Source: Yersinia rohdei ATCC 43380
GTDB taxonomy: Bacteria > Pseudomonadota > Gammaproteobacteria > Enterobacterales > Enterobacteriaceae
Length of the DNA stretch: 64,000 nucleotides
Direction of reading: 5' to 3'
NCBI RefSeq assembly: GCF_000173775.1
Contig: NZ_ACCD01000002.1
Span: 124,001-188,000, forward strand
The notes beneath the pieces were generated by a model. The model saw only the letters and a list, made by a program, of their open reading frames with translations, made no database searches and was not told the origin of the DNA. This document shows, one piece after another, positions 20,781 through 30,766 of the stretch. The stretch's first letter is position 1. Every line of letters begins with the position of its first letter. A program made the position numbers and the translations under genes.

Positions 20781-21893
20781 ATGAACCCAAAATCCCCCGA
20801 GCAGACCACTGCTGACCTGCTACAATCACAAATTTCCAAGGTTCTTGTCGCCTTTAAACACCCAACCTTGCAAAAGGATCTCAGCGCCTTGCGCGCTATT
20901 CATCACTGCGCTTTATTAGATAATGTGCTGCACATTGAGCTAGTGATGCCTTTTGCTTGGCAGTTTGGCTTTGAGATCCTAAAAGAATCAGTTAGCGACG
21001 AGTTACTGGCAGTGACCGGTGCCAAGGCCATTGATTGGAAGCTTTCTCATAATATTACTACGTTGAAACGCGCTAACGACCAGCCGGGCGTGAAAGGCGT
21101 GCGCAATATTCTGGCGGTCAGTTCCGGTAAAGGTGGGGTTGGGAAATCCAGCACTGCTGTTAACCTGGCACTGGCTCTGGCAGAGGGCGGCGCAAAAGTT
21201 GGCATTTTGGATGCTGATATTTATGGCCCTTCTATTCCCAACATGCTGGGAACTGTGAATCAGAAGCCAACCTCGCCAGATGGCCAGCATATGGCGCCTA
21301 TCATGGCTCATGGGATAGCCACTAACTCGATTGGTTATTTGGTCACAGAAGAAAATGCAATGGTGTGGCGTGGCCCTATGGCCAGTAAAGCCTTGATGCA
21401 GATGCTGCAAGATACCTTATGGCCGGACTTGGATTATCTGGTGGTCGATATGCCACCGGGCACAGGGGATATCCAGTTGACGCTGTCGCAGAATATTCCG
21501 GTTACTGGTGCATTAGTGGTGACAACGCCGCAGGACATCGCACTGATTGATGCCATGAAAGGCATTGTCATGTTCCAGAAAGTCCATGTGCCCGTACTGG
21601 GTGTGGTTGAAAATATGAGCGCGCACATTTGCAGTAATTGCGGCCATTTGGAACCTATCTTTGGCACTGGCGGGGCTGAGAAACTGGCGCAGAAATACCA
21701 CTGTAAGTTACTGGGGCAAATCCCATTGCATATTTCGCTGCGTGAAGACCTCGACCGTGGTGAACCTACTGTAGTAAGCCATCCTGATAGCGAGTTTACT
21801 GACATGTACCGCCAACTGGCATCCAATGTTGCGGCGGAAATGTACTGGCAGGGGGATGCTATTCCGACCGAAATTTCATTCCGCGCGGTGTAA
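20781..21893 (+). CDS. apbC: Iron-sulfur cluster carrier protein ApbC (Mrp)
   Basis: P-loop ATPase of the Mrp/NBP35 family that binds and transfers Fe-S clusters in the cytoplasm. It has 370 residues, the E. coli Mrp length. A DUF59-like N-terminal domain (residues 1-95) precedes the ATPase domain, with the deviant Walker A motif SGKGGVGKSS near residue 115. The cluster-binding CxxC pair (CSNC) is near residue 283. A strong AAAGGAG ribosome site lies upstream. The promoter region (260 bp) is shared with divergent metG. Confidence 0.97.
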   Translation: MNPKSPEQTTADLLQSQISKVLVAFKHPTLQKDLSALRAIHHCALLDNVLHIELVMPFAWQFGFEILKESVSDELLAVTGAKAIDWKLSHNITTLKRANDQPGVKGVRNILAVSSGKGGVGKSSTAVNLALALAEGGAKVGILDADIYGPSIPNMLGTVNQKPTSPDGQHMAPIMAHGIATNSIGYLVTEENAMVWRGPMASKALMQMLQDTLWPDLDYLVVDMPPGTGDIQLTLSQNIPVTGALVVTTPQDIALIDAMKGIVMFQKVHVPVLGVVENMSAHICSNCGHLEPIFGTGGAEKLAQKYHCKLLGQIPLHISLREDLDRGEPTVVSHPDSEFTDMYRQLASNVAAEMYWQGDAIPTEISFRAV

Positions 21894-21918
21894 CAACGTT
21901 TCATTTGTACTTAAAGCC

Positions 21919-21954
21919 CTGGGAGTTGCACAGCTACACTGCTGCAACTCCCAG
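21919..21954. terminator. Long hairpin after apbC
   Basis: Inverted repeat CTGGGAGTTGCA..TGCAACTCCCAG with a 12-bp stem, 26 bp past the apbC stop. There is no U-tract, so it may act as a transcript-end stabiliser or belong to the adjoining repeat element. Confidence 0.5.
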
Positions 21955-21975
21955 AATACCTGTCTTACCCAAAAT

Positions 21976-22031
21976 AGTGATTCGGGTGAGCCAGAGTAGC
22001 CAACGCCGCTGTAACTTCAAGAATGCAGGTA
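21976..22031 (+). repeat. Dispersed Yersinia-type repeat, truncated copy
   Basis: About 55 bp, starting GTGATTCGGGTGAGCCAGAG and ending AACTTCAAGAATGCAGGTAT. It is nearly identical to the 3' end of the longer copy at 22041-22157, with two or three mismatches. The two copies form a direct repeat about 123 bp apart. Confidence 0.85.
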
Positions 22032-22040
22032 TTACCCAAA

Positions 22041-22157
22041 ATAATTGGAGTGACAGGTAGGCGGCAAACGAATAAATCCCGATGAGCTGACACCGGTCAG
22101 TGATTCGGGTGAGTGAGAGTAGCCAACGCCGCTGTAACTTCAAGAATGCAGGGTATA
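22041..22157 (+). repeat. Dispersed Yersinia-type intergenic repeat, longer copy
   Basis: It begins ATAATTGGAGTGACAGGTAG, continues through AATAAATCCCGATGAGCTGA and GTCAGTGATTCGGGTGAG, and ends AAGAATGCAGGGTATA. A partial copy in the other orientation lies at 9096-9180. The element falls in the udk promoter region. An open frame that reads from it into udk is artificial. Confidence 0.8.
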
Positions 22158-22256
22158 GCGCTGGCATCAGGCTGGCTAACTCCTTATAATTGGCGCGCTC
22201 GAAGCACCTTGTGTGCTTCGTCTCCCTTCACACTTAGTAATCAGGTCTTTAATTTT

Positions 22257-22898
22257 ATGACTGACAAAGCACACCAGTGCGTCATTATCGGGATAGCGGG
22301 CGCCTCAGCCTCCGGAAAAAGTCTTATTGCCAGTACGTTGTATCGTGAATTGCGTGAACAGGTTGGTGACGAACATATTGGCGTTATTCCTGAGGATGGT
22401 TATTACAAAGACCAGAGTCATCTGTCGATGGAAGAACGGGTCAAAACCAACTATGACCACCCTAGCGCCATGGACCACAATTTATTACTGGAACATCTGC
22501 AATCCCTGAAAGCGGGTAACTCTATTGAATTGCCGCTTTACAGTTATACTGAGCACACACGTAAAAAAGAAACCGTCCATTTAGAGCCAAAGAAAGTGAT
22601 TATTCTAGAGGGGATCTTGCTGCTGACCGACATCCGTCTGCGCCAAGAGATGAATTTCTCAATCTTTGTTGATACTCCGTTAGATATCTGTTTGATGCGC
22701 CGGATGAAACGTGATGTGAATGAACGTGGTCGCTCAATGGATTCCGTCATGGTTCAATACCAGAAAACTGTGCGCCCAATGTTTCTGCAATTTATCGAAC
22801 CTTCCAAACAATACGCTGACATTATTGTTCCACGTGGCGGTAAGAACCGCATTGCGATCGATATTCTAAAAGCGAAAATCAGTCAGTTCTTTGAGTAA
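22257..22898 (+). CDS. udk: Uridine kinase
   Basis: Phosphorylates uridine and cytidine with GTP or ATP (pyrimidine salvage). It has 213 residues, the E. coli length. The P-loop GASASGKS is near residue 15; EDGYYKDQ and the [10 protein letters not shown] segment are the nucleoside-binding parts. The frame is open from 22113, but those codons lie in the repeat element. The ATG at 22257 gives the family N-terminus [15 protein letters not shown]. It is followed by dcd and asmA as in E. coli. Confidence 0.97.
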   Translation: MTDKAHQCVIIGIAGASASGKSLIASTLYRELREQVGDEHIGVIPEDGYYKDQSHLSMEERVKTNYDHPSAMDHNLLLEHLQSLKAGNSIELPLYSYTEHTRKKETVHLEPKKVIILEGILLLTDIRLRQEMNFSIFVDTPLDICLMRRMKRDVNERGRSMDSVMVQYQKTVRPMFLQFIEPSKQYADIIVPRGGKNRIAIDILKAKISQFFE

Positions 22899-22983
22899 TC
22901 TTCGTCTGGATCTTTGCTGCTTAATATGGCAGCTTTCATAATATGTAAGCTGCAACATACGAATTTTAATGGGGATTTAAGCA

Positions 22984-23565
22984 ATGAGACTGTGCGATCG
23001 TGACATAGAAGCTTGGCTGGATAGCGGTAAATTGGGAATAGATCCTCGCCCGCCAGTAGAACGAATCAATGGTGCGACAGTCGATATTCGCTTAGGCAAT
23101 AAATTCCGTGTTTTCAGTGGGCACACTGCCGGATTCATTGACTTAAGCGGCCCGAAAGATGAAGTCAGTAAAGCACTGGATCGGGTTATGAGTGATGAAA
23201 TCATTCTGCCTGAAGGTGAAGCTTTCTTTCTACATCCAGCAGAGCTGGCACTGGCTGTGACGTTGGAATCGGTTACTATCCCTGATGATCTGGTCGGCTG
23301 GCTTGACGGGCGTTCCTCTTTGGCTCGCCTTGGGTTGATGGTGCATGTGACAGCCCACCGCATTGATCCCGGCTGGCAAGGCAGGATTGTGCTGGAGTTC
23401 TATAATTCAGGTAAGTTGCCGCTGGCACTGCGCCCTGGGATGTTAATTGGTGCATTGAGTTTTGAGCCACTCTCTGGCCCTGCGGCGCGCCCTTATAATA
23501 GCCGTCAGGATGCAAAATATCGCGGCCAGCAAGGCGCTGTAGCCAGTCGCATAGATAAAGACTAG
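22984..23565 (+). CDS. dcd: dCTP deaminase
   Basis: Converts dCTP to dUTP, the main source of dUMP for thymidylate in enterobacteria. It has 193 residues as in E. coli. It contains the dUTPase-fold motif [20 protein letters not shown], with the catalytic Glu in VLEFYNSG, and the C-terminal [17 protein letters not shown] closing segment. It starts at [12 protein letters not shown], 85 bp after udk, and is probably in one operon with asmA. Confidence 0.98.
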   Translation: MRLCDRDIEAWLDSGKLGIDPRPPVERINGATVDIRLGNKFRVFSGHTAGFIDLSGPKDEVSKALDRVMSDEIILPEGEAFFLHPAELALAVTLESVTIPDDLVGWLDGRSSLARLGLMVHVTAHRIDPGWQGRIVLEFYNSGKLPLALRPGMLIGALSFEPLSGPAARPYNSRQDAKYRGQQGAVASRIDKD

Positions 23566-23611
23566 CCATTTTCATCGCTGAGATTTTAGCCTGTTTGGAC
23601 AAGAGGAAGTC

Positions 23612-25459
23612 ATGAGACGATTACTAACGACGTTAATTATCCTGCTCGTTGTATTAGTTGCGGGTATGAGCGCATTGGTATTGCTAGTAAATCCTAATGA
23701 CTTTCGTGGCTACATGGTCAAACAGGTAGAGAAGAAAAGTGGTTATCATCTGCAACTTGAAGGTGATTTACGTTGGCATGTTTGGCCGCAACTCAGCATT
23801 ATTGCTGGCCGAACGGCGCTGACTGCTCCCGGTGCCGCAACCCCGGTGCTCAGTGCTGAAAATATGCGCCTGGATGTCAAACTATGGCCGTTGCTGTCAC
23901 ATCAGTTGGATATAAAACAGGTGATGCTGAAAGGCGCGGTTATCCGCTTAACGCCAGAAAGCGAATCTCAACAGCGAGCTGATGCCCCGGTAGCACCCAG
24001 TGGAAATACGCCTGTTGATGAACACCGCGCCTGGAAGCTTGATATCAATAAAGTTCAGGTTGTCGACAGCTTATTAGTTTGGCAACGGACAGATAATGAC
24101 CAAGTCAATGTTCGGGATATTAATCTTGAACTTAAGCAAGATGATCAACGGCAAGTGCATATTACCGTTGCCAGCCGTATTAATCGTAATCAACGCGATA
24201 TTTCTTTCTCTATGGTTGCGGATGCGGATATGCGCCATTACCCCCGCCAATTTAGTGCGAGTATCAGCCAGTTTACTTATAAAGTAGAGGGCGCGGATAT
24301 TCCTGTTGGTGGTGTGAGCGGGGAAGGAACATTACAGGCCAGCTACCAAGATGATATTAAGCAATTATTGTTAAATCAGTTGAGTTTCACTGCCAATGAT
24401 AATCAGTTAACGGGGAGTGCCAAAGCCACTCTGGGCGATATACCTGACTATGACATCAATCTGGCGGCTGATAATCTCAATCTGGATACTATCTTCGGTT
24501 GGGAACCTAAAAGCACGGCTAATAGCAAAGACAATGTCAAGCAGCCCGCCGTGACTGCGCCGGTTATTGCTATTCAGGCGGATGATGATGTCGGGCAGGA
24601 CTTGCAGTCGTTACGTGATTTTACGGCGCAACTGGCACTTACTGCGAGCAATCTGGTTTATCGAGGCATACAAGTCAGTCAGCTGAATTTACAGGCATCA
24701 AATCAGCGGGGTGATATACAGATTAGCCGCTTAACGGGTAATGCCTTAGACGGTGATTTTTCGCTGCCGGGGTCGTTGGATGTCTCGGGTAAAAAAGTAC
24801 TGACAGCCATTAATCCAGTGATAAATCATATGGAACTGGGGCCGGTCTTGCAGGCCGCGGGTCTTCCTCCGATGATGACAGGCAAATTCTCTATGACGGC
24901 GCAACTCTCTGGTGATGGCCTGAATGTGGATGCATTCAATCGCCGCTGGAAAGGGGTAGCACAATTCAGCATGAATGATTCGCGGCTGCAAGGGCTAAAT
25001 ATTCAACAGCTTATCCAGCAGGCAGTGGCGCGCAGCTCCAGCGATGTTAAAGGCCAGGATAGGTATGAGCGCTACACTGAGGTTAAGCAACTCCAAACGA
25101 ATTTGACTCTAAGCAAAGGTAAGATAAATGTCAGCAGCCTTAAGGCTGATTCAGAACTGATTGCTATTAACGGTAATGGGGAACTCAACTTACTCCAACA
25201 GCAATGTGATATGAATTTGTCCGTGCGAGTCATGGGGGGCTGGAGTGGCCAGGATAGCTTGGTTAAGCTGTTGCAAGACACGAATATCCCACTGCGTATT
25301 TATGGCCCATGGACGCAACTCAGTTATCAATTGGATGTTGAGCAGCTTTTGCGTAATGAATTGCAGCAGCGCGCTAAAAAAGCCCTACGCGACTGGGCTG
25401 AACGTAATGAAGAAAATCGGGCACGTAAAGATCTTAATAAGTTGATTGATAAGCTTTAA
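23612..25459 (+). CDS. asmA: AsmA outer-membrane assembly protein
   Basis: AsmA family protein anchored in the inner membrane with a large periplasmic part. Relatives form hydrophobic-groove bridges thought to affect lipid transport and outer-membrane protein assembly. It has 615 residues (E. coli 617). One N-terminal membrane segment (about 5-27) is followed by the AsmA N-terminal domain and the repetitive beta-rich region. The C-terminal part contains the family segment LTLSKGKINVSSLKADSELI. It lies 46 bp after dcd behind an AAGAGGAAG ribosome site. Confidence 0.96.
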   Translation: MRRLLTTLIILLVVLVAGMSALVLLVNPNDFRGYMVKQVEKKSGYHLQLEGDLRWHVWPQLSIIAGRTALTAPGAATPVLSAENMRLDVKLWPLLSHQLDIKQVMLKGAVIRLTPESESQQRADAPVAPSGNTPVDEHRAWKLDINKVQVVDSLLVWQRTDNDQVNVRDINLELKQDDQRQVHITVASRINRNQRDISFSMVADADMRHYPRQFSASISQFTYKVEGADIPVGGVSGEGTLQASYQDDIKQLLLNQLSFTANDNQLTGSAKATLGDIPDYDINLAADNLNLDTIFGWEPKSTANSKDNVKQPAVTAPVIAIQADDDVGQDLQSLRDFTAQLALTASNLVYRGIQVSQLNLQASNQRGDIQISRLTGNALDGDFSLPGSLDVSGKKVLTAINPVINHMELGPVLQAAGLPPMMTGKFSMTAQLSGDGLNVDAFNRRWKGVAQFSMNDSRLQGLNIQQLIQQAVARSSSDVKGQDRYERYTEVKQLQTNLTLSKGKINVSSLKADSELIAINGNGELNLLQQQCDMNLSVRVMGGWSGQDSLVKLLQDTNIPLRIYGPWTQLSYQLDVEQLLRNELQQRAKKALRDWAERNEENRARKDLNKLIDKL

Positions 25460-25811
25460 TCCTAATCAACCCTCTCCCGATAAGCCGAGTGGTTTATCGG
25501 GTATAATACTTTTCTGTTTGTTACCTTCCTGTTGTTATTTTGTTCGTCAATCTCGCCGTTTTAAACATAAAATCCTACCAGCTGCTCACAAACTGCTATT
25601 TGTTTCTAAAATATCTGCGAATCGTTGATGGATGTCATAAACTCGCCACTGTACTTTGGGCAGAGTGCAGAGCGATTTCTGTATTTTAATAAAAAAATCT
25701 TAATACAACATTCAGCAACAAATGAGTATGCCCAAGAAATTGAAGTGGGAGGTTTAGGTTAATTCTTCTGCGGCTTCAAAGACGAAGGAAATATTCGGTG
25801 AGAGAGGGTTT
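25460..25811 (+). other. asmA-dcuC intergenic region
   Basis: This 352-bp gap contains a CCCGATAA..TTATCGGG hairpin at 25476-25501, a plausible weak asmA terminator. It also has an FNR-like TTGATGGATGTCAT at 25625-25638 (first half perfect, second half poor). FNR control would fit the anaerobic role of DcuC, but the site match is weak. No gene is seen. Confidence 0.4.
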
Positions 25812-27170
25812 ATGTTAGATCTTTTGATAGGGATTGTAGTGGCCATTGGTGTAGGCCGCTATATTATTAAAGGTTATTCGGCTACTGGTGTATTGATGGT
25901 GGGTGGTTTACTGCTGTTAATTATCAGTGCCTTGCTGGGGAAAAATATATTACCTGCCAGTGCAACATCAACCGGTTGGCGAGCAACGGATATTGTCGAG
26001 TATGTCAAAATCCTGCTGATGAGCCGTGGTGGTGATCTTGGCATGATGATCATGATGTTATGTGGCTTTGCAGCTTATATGACACATATCGGTGCAAATG
26101 ATGTAGTGGTCAAGATTGCATCCAAACCACTGCAAATGATCAATTCCCCTTATTTACTGATGGTCGCGGCTTATATCGTTGCCTGTCTGATGTCTTTGGC
26201 GGTTTCATCGGCAACCGGCTTAGGTGTGTTATTGATGGCGACATTGTTCCCTGTAATGGTTAATGTCGGGATCAGTCGTGGGGCAGCCGCGGCTATTTGT
26301 GCATCACCGGCAGCAATTATTCTTGCGCCTACTTCTGGCGATGTTGTACTGGCGGCACAAGCTTCTGAAATGCCATTAGTTGATTTTGCCTTTAAAACGA
26401 CGTTACCTATTTCTATTGCAGCTATTGTCTGCATGGCAATTGCTCACTTTTTTTGGCAGCGCTACCTAGATAATAAAAGCCAAGAAAAACATGAGATGAT
26501 GGATGTAAACGACATCACCACCAATGCGCCAAGTTTTTATGCCATTTTACCCTTCACGCCCATTATTGGGGTGTTGATATTTGATGGTAAATGGGGGCCA
26601 GAATTGCACATCATCTCGGTGTTGGTTATTTGTATGCTGATTGCCGCAGTGATTGAATTTTTGCGTAGTTTTAATGCTAAAACGGTATTTGCCGGTCTGG
26701 AAGTGGCTTATCGTGGAATGGCCGATGCATTTGCGACCGTGGTTATGTTATTGGTGGCGGCGGGTATATTTGCACAAGGGCTGAGTACTGTTGGATTTAT
26801 CAGCGGTTTGATTGGATTAGCACAATCCTTTGGCACCGGTGGCCTGATTATGATGCTGGTATTGGTCGTCATTACGATGCTGGCGGCGATGACAACCGGT
26901 TCGGGCAATGCTCCGTTTTATGCGTTTGTGGAGCTGATTCCAAAATTAGCGGCTCAAATGGGGATAAATCCAGCCTATCTGGTTATTCCAATGCTACAAG
27001 CATCCAATTTGGGGCGGACTTTATCTCCGGTTTCGGGGGTAGTCGTTGCTGTTGCGGGGATGGCAAAAATCTCACCCTTTGAAGTGGTGAAACGCACCTC
27101 AGTACCGGTACTGGTTGGGTTAGTTGTGGTGATTGTGGCCACCGAGCTTTTGGTGCCTTCGCACTTATAA
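25812..27170 (+). CDS. dcuC: Anaerobic C4-dicarboxylate transporter DcuC
   Basis: Inner-membrane carrier of the DcuC family, which mainly exports succinate during fermentation. It has 452 residues (E. coli 461) and about 11-12 membrane spans. Characteristic stretches are MMLCGFAAYMTHIGAND, SPAAIILAPTSGDVVLAA and TTGSGNAPFYAFVELIPKLA. In E. coli dcuC is not between asmA and yegH, so the gene has moved or been inserted here. A strong terminator follows. Confidence 0.95.
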   Translation: MLDLLIGIVVAIGVGRYIIKGYSATGVLMVGGLLLLIISALLGKNILPASATSTGWRATDIVEYVKILLMSRGGDLGMMIMMLCGFAAYMTHIGANDVVVKIASKPLQMINSPYLLMVAAYIVACLMSLAVSSATGLGVLLMATLFPVMVNVGISRGAAAAICASPAAIILAPTSGDVVLAAQASEMPLVDFAFKTTLPISIAAIVCMAIAHFFWQRYLDNKSQEKHEMMDVNDITTNAPSFYAILPFTPIIGVLIFDGKWGPELHIISVLVICMLIAAVIEFLRSFNAKTVFAGLEVAYRGMADAFATVVMLLVAAGIFAQGLSTVGFISGLIGLAQSFGTGGLIMMLVLVVITMLAAMTTGSGNAPFYAFVELIPKLAAQMGINPAYLVIPMLQASNLGRTLSPVSGVVVAVAGMAKISPFEVVKRTSVPVLVGLVVVIVATELLVPSHL

Positions 27171-27186
27171 TATTCACATAAGTTAA

Positions 27187-27223
27187 CAAAAAAACCGGGT
27201 GCGATGGGCTACCCGGTTTTTTT
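27187..27223. terminator. Bidirectional terminator between dcuC and yegH
   Basis: AACCGGGT..ACCCGGTT with a 10-base loop is flanked by an A-run on the left and a T-run on the right, so it can serve both convergent genes. Confidence 0.9.
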
Positions 27224-27260
27224 ATTTCTACCTGTTTAAGCTATTTTGAGGGTTAATTAC

Positions 27261-28847
27261 TCAAACTTCATAATCAGGGTCTGGCACATTCAGCGGGGTT
27301 ATTTTCACCTTCAAAATACGATGGCTACTGACTTCCAGCGGCTCAAACAGATAGTCACCAATCTTCAGTTGCTCGCCCACTTTAGGGATCCGCTGAGTAT
27401 ATTCCATTAAGAGCCCGGCCAAGGTGTGATATTCACGTTTATCATGAATAGGGAGAGGCAGGTAAAGCACTAAATCTTCCAGTGGCATATAGCCGTTCGC
27501 AATCCAGCAACCGTCTTCCGTTTGCTGAATATCATGGCGGGCATCCAGTTCCTCACCCGCCACGGGGAGATTTCCTGCAATAGTTTCCATCACATCCGTC
27601 AGGGTAACCACCCCTTCGATGGAGCCAAACTCGTCGACCACAAAGGCAAAATGTGTTTGTGCTTGACGGAATTGTTCAAGAGCCATCAACAGTGAAACTT
27701 GCTCAGGAAAAATCAGAGGCTGGCGAACCAGCGCCCGCAAGTCGAGTTTTTCTCCCGCCAATTGCTGTCGCAACAAATCAATTACATGAATCACACCCAA
27801 AGGTTCATCAGTCGAACTATCCTCTGTGACGACAATTCGGGTATGCAGATTCTTGGTCAACAGTTGAGCCAGTCTCTCTGGTGGGTCATTAAGGTCAAGA
27901 TATTCAACATCATGGCGTGAAGTCATGATGCTACTGACCGTGCGCTGTGCCAGTCCTAATACCCGCTCAATCATTCGGCGTTCCTGCTCGTTGAACACTT
28001 CTTGGCCTACACTGGTATTATCTGCGATCAGATTGGCGGTACGGTTATCCAATTCGGCTTCTTCATGTTTGCCACTCAACATCCGCAGGACAGCTTCAGC
28101 AGTTCTTTCTCGTAATGGCCGAACCGTCGACAGGAAGCGGCGGCGATTGAATTGCGCAAACTGATTTAGCGACTCAATAATTACTGAGAAACCAATTGCG
28201 GCATAGAGATAACCTTTAGGGATATGATAGCCGAAGCCCTCCGCGACTAAGCTAAAGCCAATCATTAGCAAGAAGCTTAAGCACAGAATGACAATGGTTG
28301 GGTGCGCATTTACAAAGCGGGTCAATGGTTTGCTGGCAAGCAGCATCAGGCCAATAGCAATACAGACCGCAGCCATCATGACTGCAAGGTGGTCAACCAT
28401 GCCGACGGCAGTAATCACTGAGTCGAGGGAGAAAATGGCATCCAGCACCACAATTTGTGCTACTACCGGCCAGAAACGCGCGGTTTTGCGTTGTTGGTTC
28501 TGCTGATGATCTTTACCTTCAAGCCGCTCATTGAGCTCCATGGTGGCTTTAAACAGCAGGAATACCCCGCCAACCAGCATAATCAAATCACGGGCACTGA
28601 ATGGGTGCCCCGCAAGGGTAACAAAAGGCGCAGTTAATGTTGCGAGCCAAGAGATGCATGCCAACAGCACCAGGCGCATCAATAATGCACAAAGAAGCCC
28701 CGTTACTCTTGCTTTATCCCGCAGATGACGGGGTAATTTTTCCGCCAAAATGGCAATAAATATTAGGTTGTCGATGCCTAACACAATTTCGAGCACAACT
28801 AGCGTTGCCAGCCCTGCCCAAATAGTAGGATCTGCGATCCATTCCAT
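27261..28847 (-). CDS. yegH: TerC-CBS-CorC inner-membrane protein YegH
   Basis: Homologue of E. coli YegH with 528 residues (E. coli 527). Residues 1 to about 230 form a TerC-type membrane domain with the acidic metal-site motifs [14 protein letters not shown] and [19 protein letters not shown] pair follows (about 305-430), then a CorC_HlyC-type C-terminal domain. The metal-ion transport or sensing role is inferred from the TerC family. In E. coli yegH also follows asmA and borders the polysaccharide gene cluster. Confidence 0.94.
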   Translation of the reverse strand: MEWIADPTIWAGLATLVVLEIVLGIDNLIFIAILAEKLPRHLRDKARVTGLLCALLMRLVLLACISWLATLTAPFVTLAGHPFSARDLIMLVGGVFLLFKATMELNERLEGKDHQQNQQRKTARFWPVVAQIVVLDAIFSLDSVITAVGMVDHLAVMMAAVCIAIGLMLLASKPLTRFVNAHPTIVILCLSFLLMIGFSLVAEGFGYHIPKGYLYAAIGFSVIIESLNQFAQFNRRRFLSTVRPLRERTAEAVLRMLSGKHEEAELDNRTANLIADNTSVGQEVFNEQERRMIERVLGLAQRTVSSIMTSRHDVEYLDLNDPPERLAQLLTKNLHTRIVVTEDSSTDEPLGVIHVIDLLRQQLAGEKLDLRALVRQPLIFPEQVSLLMALEQFRQAQTHFAFVVDEFGSIEGVVTLTDVMETIAGNLPVAGEELDARHDIQQTEDGCWIANGYMPLEDLVLYLPLPIHDKREYHTLAGLLMEYTQRIPKVGEQLKIGDYLFEPLEVSSHRILKVKITPLNVPDPDYEV

Positions 28848-29334
28848 ATATCCAATTTCACCTTTTATTTCTGCGGCTTATACTGCCAAAACAAATAATG
28901 AGCGTATAACGTAAATTTTTCAAATTCAAATATAAGAGATTATTGATAAAACATACCCGCAATAGGGGTGTGAACAATAAAATGAAAACCTGTAACATAT
29001 TGAAACTAAATCGTAATTTTGATAATAAAACCTCTAACATGTCAATGCAACTAACAGATGTTTCCTAGTCAAATTTAATGCGATATGATAGATAATAAGT
29101 AGAAATAATTATATGAGTATAATTTGCTCAATAGAATCATACATCTATAATTAAGCAACGCCCTCAATATGCTGCAAATATGACCATATAGCCTTTGGTA
29201 GCTGTAAAGCCAAGAGCGGTAGCGTTGTCAAATCAGACAATTAATAATGCTGATAATTATTTCAGATGGAATAATTATTGTTCTCATTTGAAGTGTGAAA
29301 CTTCTAGTACGTAACTTTTAGTGATTAAGGATAT
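28848..29334 (+). other. yegH-manC intergenic region with O-antigen promoter
   Basis: This 487-bp AT-rich gap between divergent yegH and manC carries the promoter(s) of the polysaccharide cluster and, near its right end, the JUMPstart element. No credible coding frame was seen; the open frame at 28858-29040 is AT-rich with no ribosome site. Confidence 0.6.
29188..29227 (+). promoter_or_regulatory. JUMPstart with ops element (RfaH antitermination)
   Basis: GGTAGCTGTAAAGCCAAGAG followed by CGGTAGCGTTG matches the JUMPstart consensus found ahead of enterobacterial O-antigen, capsule and LPS-core operons. The embedded ops sequence (29215-29226) is where RNA polymerase pauses and recruits RfaH. 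It lies about 110 bp before manC, so the whole long cluster should depend on RfaH. Confidence 0.92.
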
Positions 29335-30753
29335 ATGATGTTACTTCCGGTGATTATGGCTGGTGGAACGGGTAGTCGTCTATGGCCAATGTCAAGAGAA
29401 CTTTATCCCAAGCAATTTCTGCGCTTACACGGGGTAAGTTCGATGCTACAAGAGACAGTAAATCGGCTGGAGGGCATTTCTGTCAGAGAGCCAGTTGTCA
29501 TTTGTAATGAGGAACATCGTTTCTTAGTTGCTGAACAGTTACGACAAATAAATAAACTTTCACACAACATAATATTAGAACCTGTTGGACGTAACACCGC
29601 TCCTGCTATTGCATTAGCTGCATTAAACGCTATCTCCCAAGGCGACGACCCTATCATGTTGGTATTGGCCGCGGATCATATCATTAATGATTGCAACGCT
29701 TTCCACCAAGCCATCACCGATGCTATTCCGTTTGCTAAAAAAGACAGTCTGGTTACTTTTGGTATTGTTCCGACCGGCCCAGAAACAGGTTATGGCTACA
29801 TACAACGTGGTGAAACCACAGTTAATGATGCTTCTGAAGCTTTCAAAGTACAGCGCTTTGTTGAAAAACCTGATTTAAAAACAGCCGAGCAATATATTAG
29901 TTCTGGTGAATATTATTGGAACAGCGGCATGTTTATGTTTCGTGCTAAGCGATATATCCAAGAGTTGGAGAAGTTTAGACCCGATATTCTTGAAGCTTGC
30001 AAAGCCGCCATGAAAGATTCAGATTCAGACAAAGACTTTATTACCATTGATAAAGATAAATTTAGTGTTTGTCCTGATGAGTCAATAGATTATGCCGTAA
30101 TGGAACAAACCAGTAATGCGGTAGTAGTACCGCTAGATGCTGGGTGGAGTGATGTCGGTTCTTGGTCTGCTCTTTGGGATGTCAGCAATAAAGATAAATC
30201 AGGAAATGCCGTTACCGGCGATACATTCCTGCATGATACACAGAATTGTTATATTAATACTGATGAGAAATTAGTTGCCGCCGTGGGGGTAGATAACTTA
30301 GTTATCGTCAGCACAAAAGACGCAGTATTAGTGGTCGATAAATCGAAAGTACAAGACGTTAAAAAAATCGTTGAGCACCTGAAACAAACTAAACGTAGCG
30401 AGTATCGCCGCCACAGAGAAACTTATCGTCCTTGGGGGCGTTGCGATATTGTTGTTAATGAACAACGTTTTAATGTTAACCGCATTACCGTTAAGCCGGG
30501 TGGCGCTTTCTCTATGCAGATGCATCATCATCGGGCAGAGCATTGGATTGTATTATCAGGTACAGCCAAAGTAACCATTGCGGATAAAACGTTTTTAATA
30601 ACTGAAAACCAATCTACTTTTATTCCTATTGGCTCACTTCATATGTTAGAAAATCCAGGAAAAATCCCACTTGAACTTATTGAAGTTCAATCAGGCTCTT
30701 ATCTGGGCGATGACGATATTATCAGAATTAAAGACCATTATGGCCGTTGCTGA
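29335..30753 (+). CDS. manC: Mannose-1-phosphate guanylyltransferase (ManC)
   Basis: Makes GDP-mannose from mannose-1-phosphate and GTP. It has 472 residues and the type II PMI-GMP architecture. The N-terminal nucleotidyltransferase has [12 protein letters not shown] at residues 11-22 and FVEKPD, and the C-terminal cupin (phosphomannose isomerase-like) has [17 protein letters not shown]. The ATG at 29338 is an alternative start that fits the AAGGA ribosome site better (six-base spacing against three). First gene of the O-polysaccharide cluster; supplies the precursor for Gmd. Confidence 0.96.
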   Translation: MMLLPVIMAGGTGSRLWPMSRELYPKQFLRLHGVSSMLQETVNRLEGISVREPVVICNEEHRFLVAEQLRQINKLSHNIILEPVGRNTAPAIALAALNAISQGDDPIMLVLAADHIINDCNAFHQAITDAIPFAKKDSLVTFGIVPTGPETGYGYIQRGETTVNDASEAFKVQRFVEKPDLKTAEQYISSGEYYWNSGMFMFRAKRYIQELEKFRPDILEACKAAMKDSDSDKDFITIDKDKFSVCPDESIDYAVMEQTSNAVVVPLDAGWSDVGSWSALWDVSNKDKSGNAVTGDTFLHDTQNCYINTDEKLVAAVGVDNLVIVSTKDAVLVVDKSKVQDVKKIVEHLKQTKRSEYRRHRETYRPWGRCDIVVNEQRFNVNRITVKPGGAFSMQMHHHRAEHWIVLSGTAKVTIADKTFLITENQSTFIPIGSLHMLENPGKIPLELIEVQSGSYLGDDDIIRIKDHYGRC

Positions 30754-30766
30754 TTTAGAGGAAACA

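Noticed and set aside
22113-22256. 48-codon N-terminal extension of udk
   Set aside because: It would be encoded by the dispersed repeat element; the ATG at 22257 gives the exact length and start of uridine kinases.
28858-29040. 60-codon frame upstream of yegH
   Set aside because: AT-rich intergenic sequence without ribosome site; covers the promoter zone between yegH and manC.
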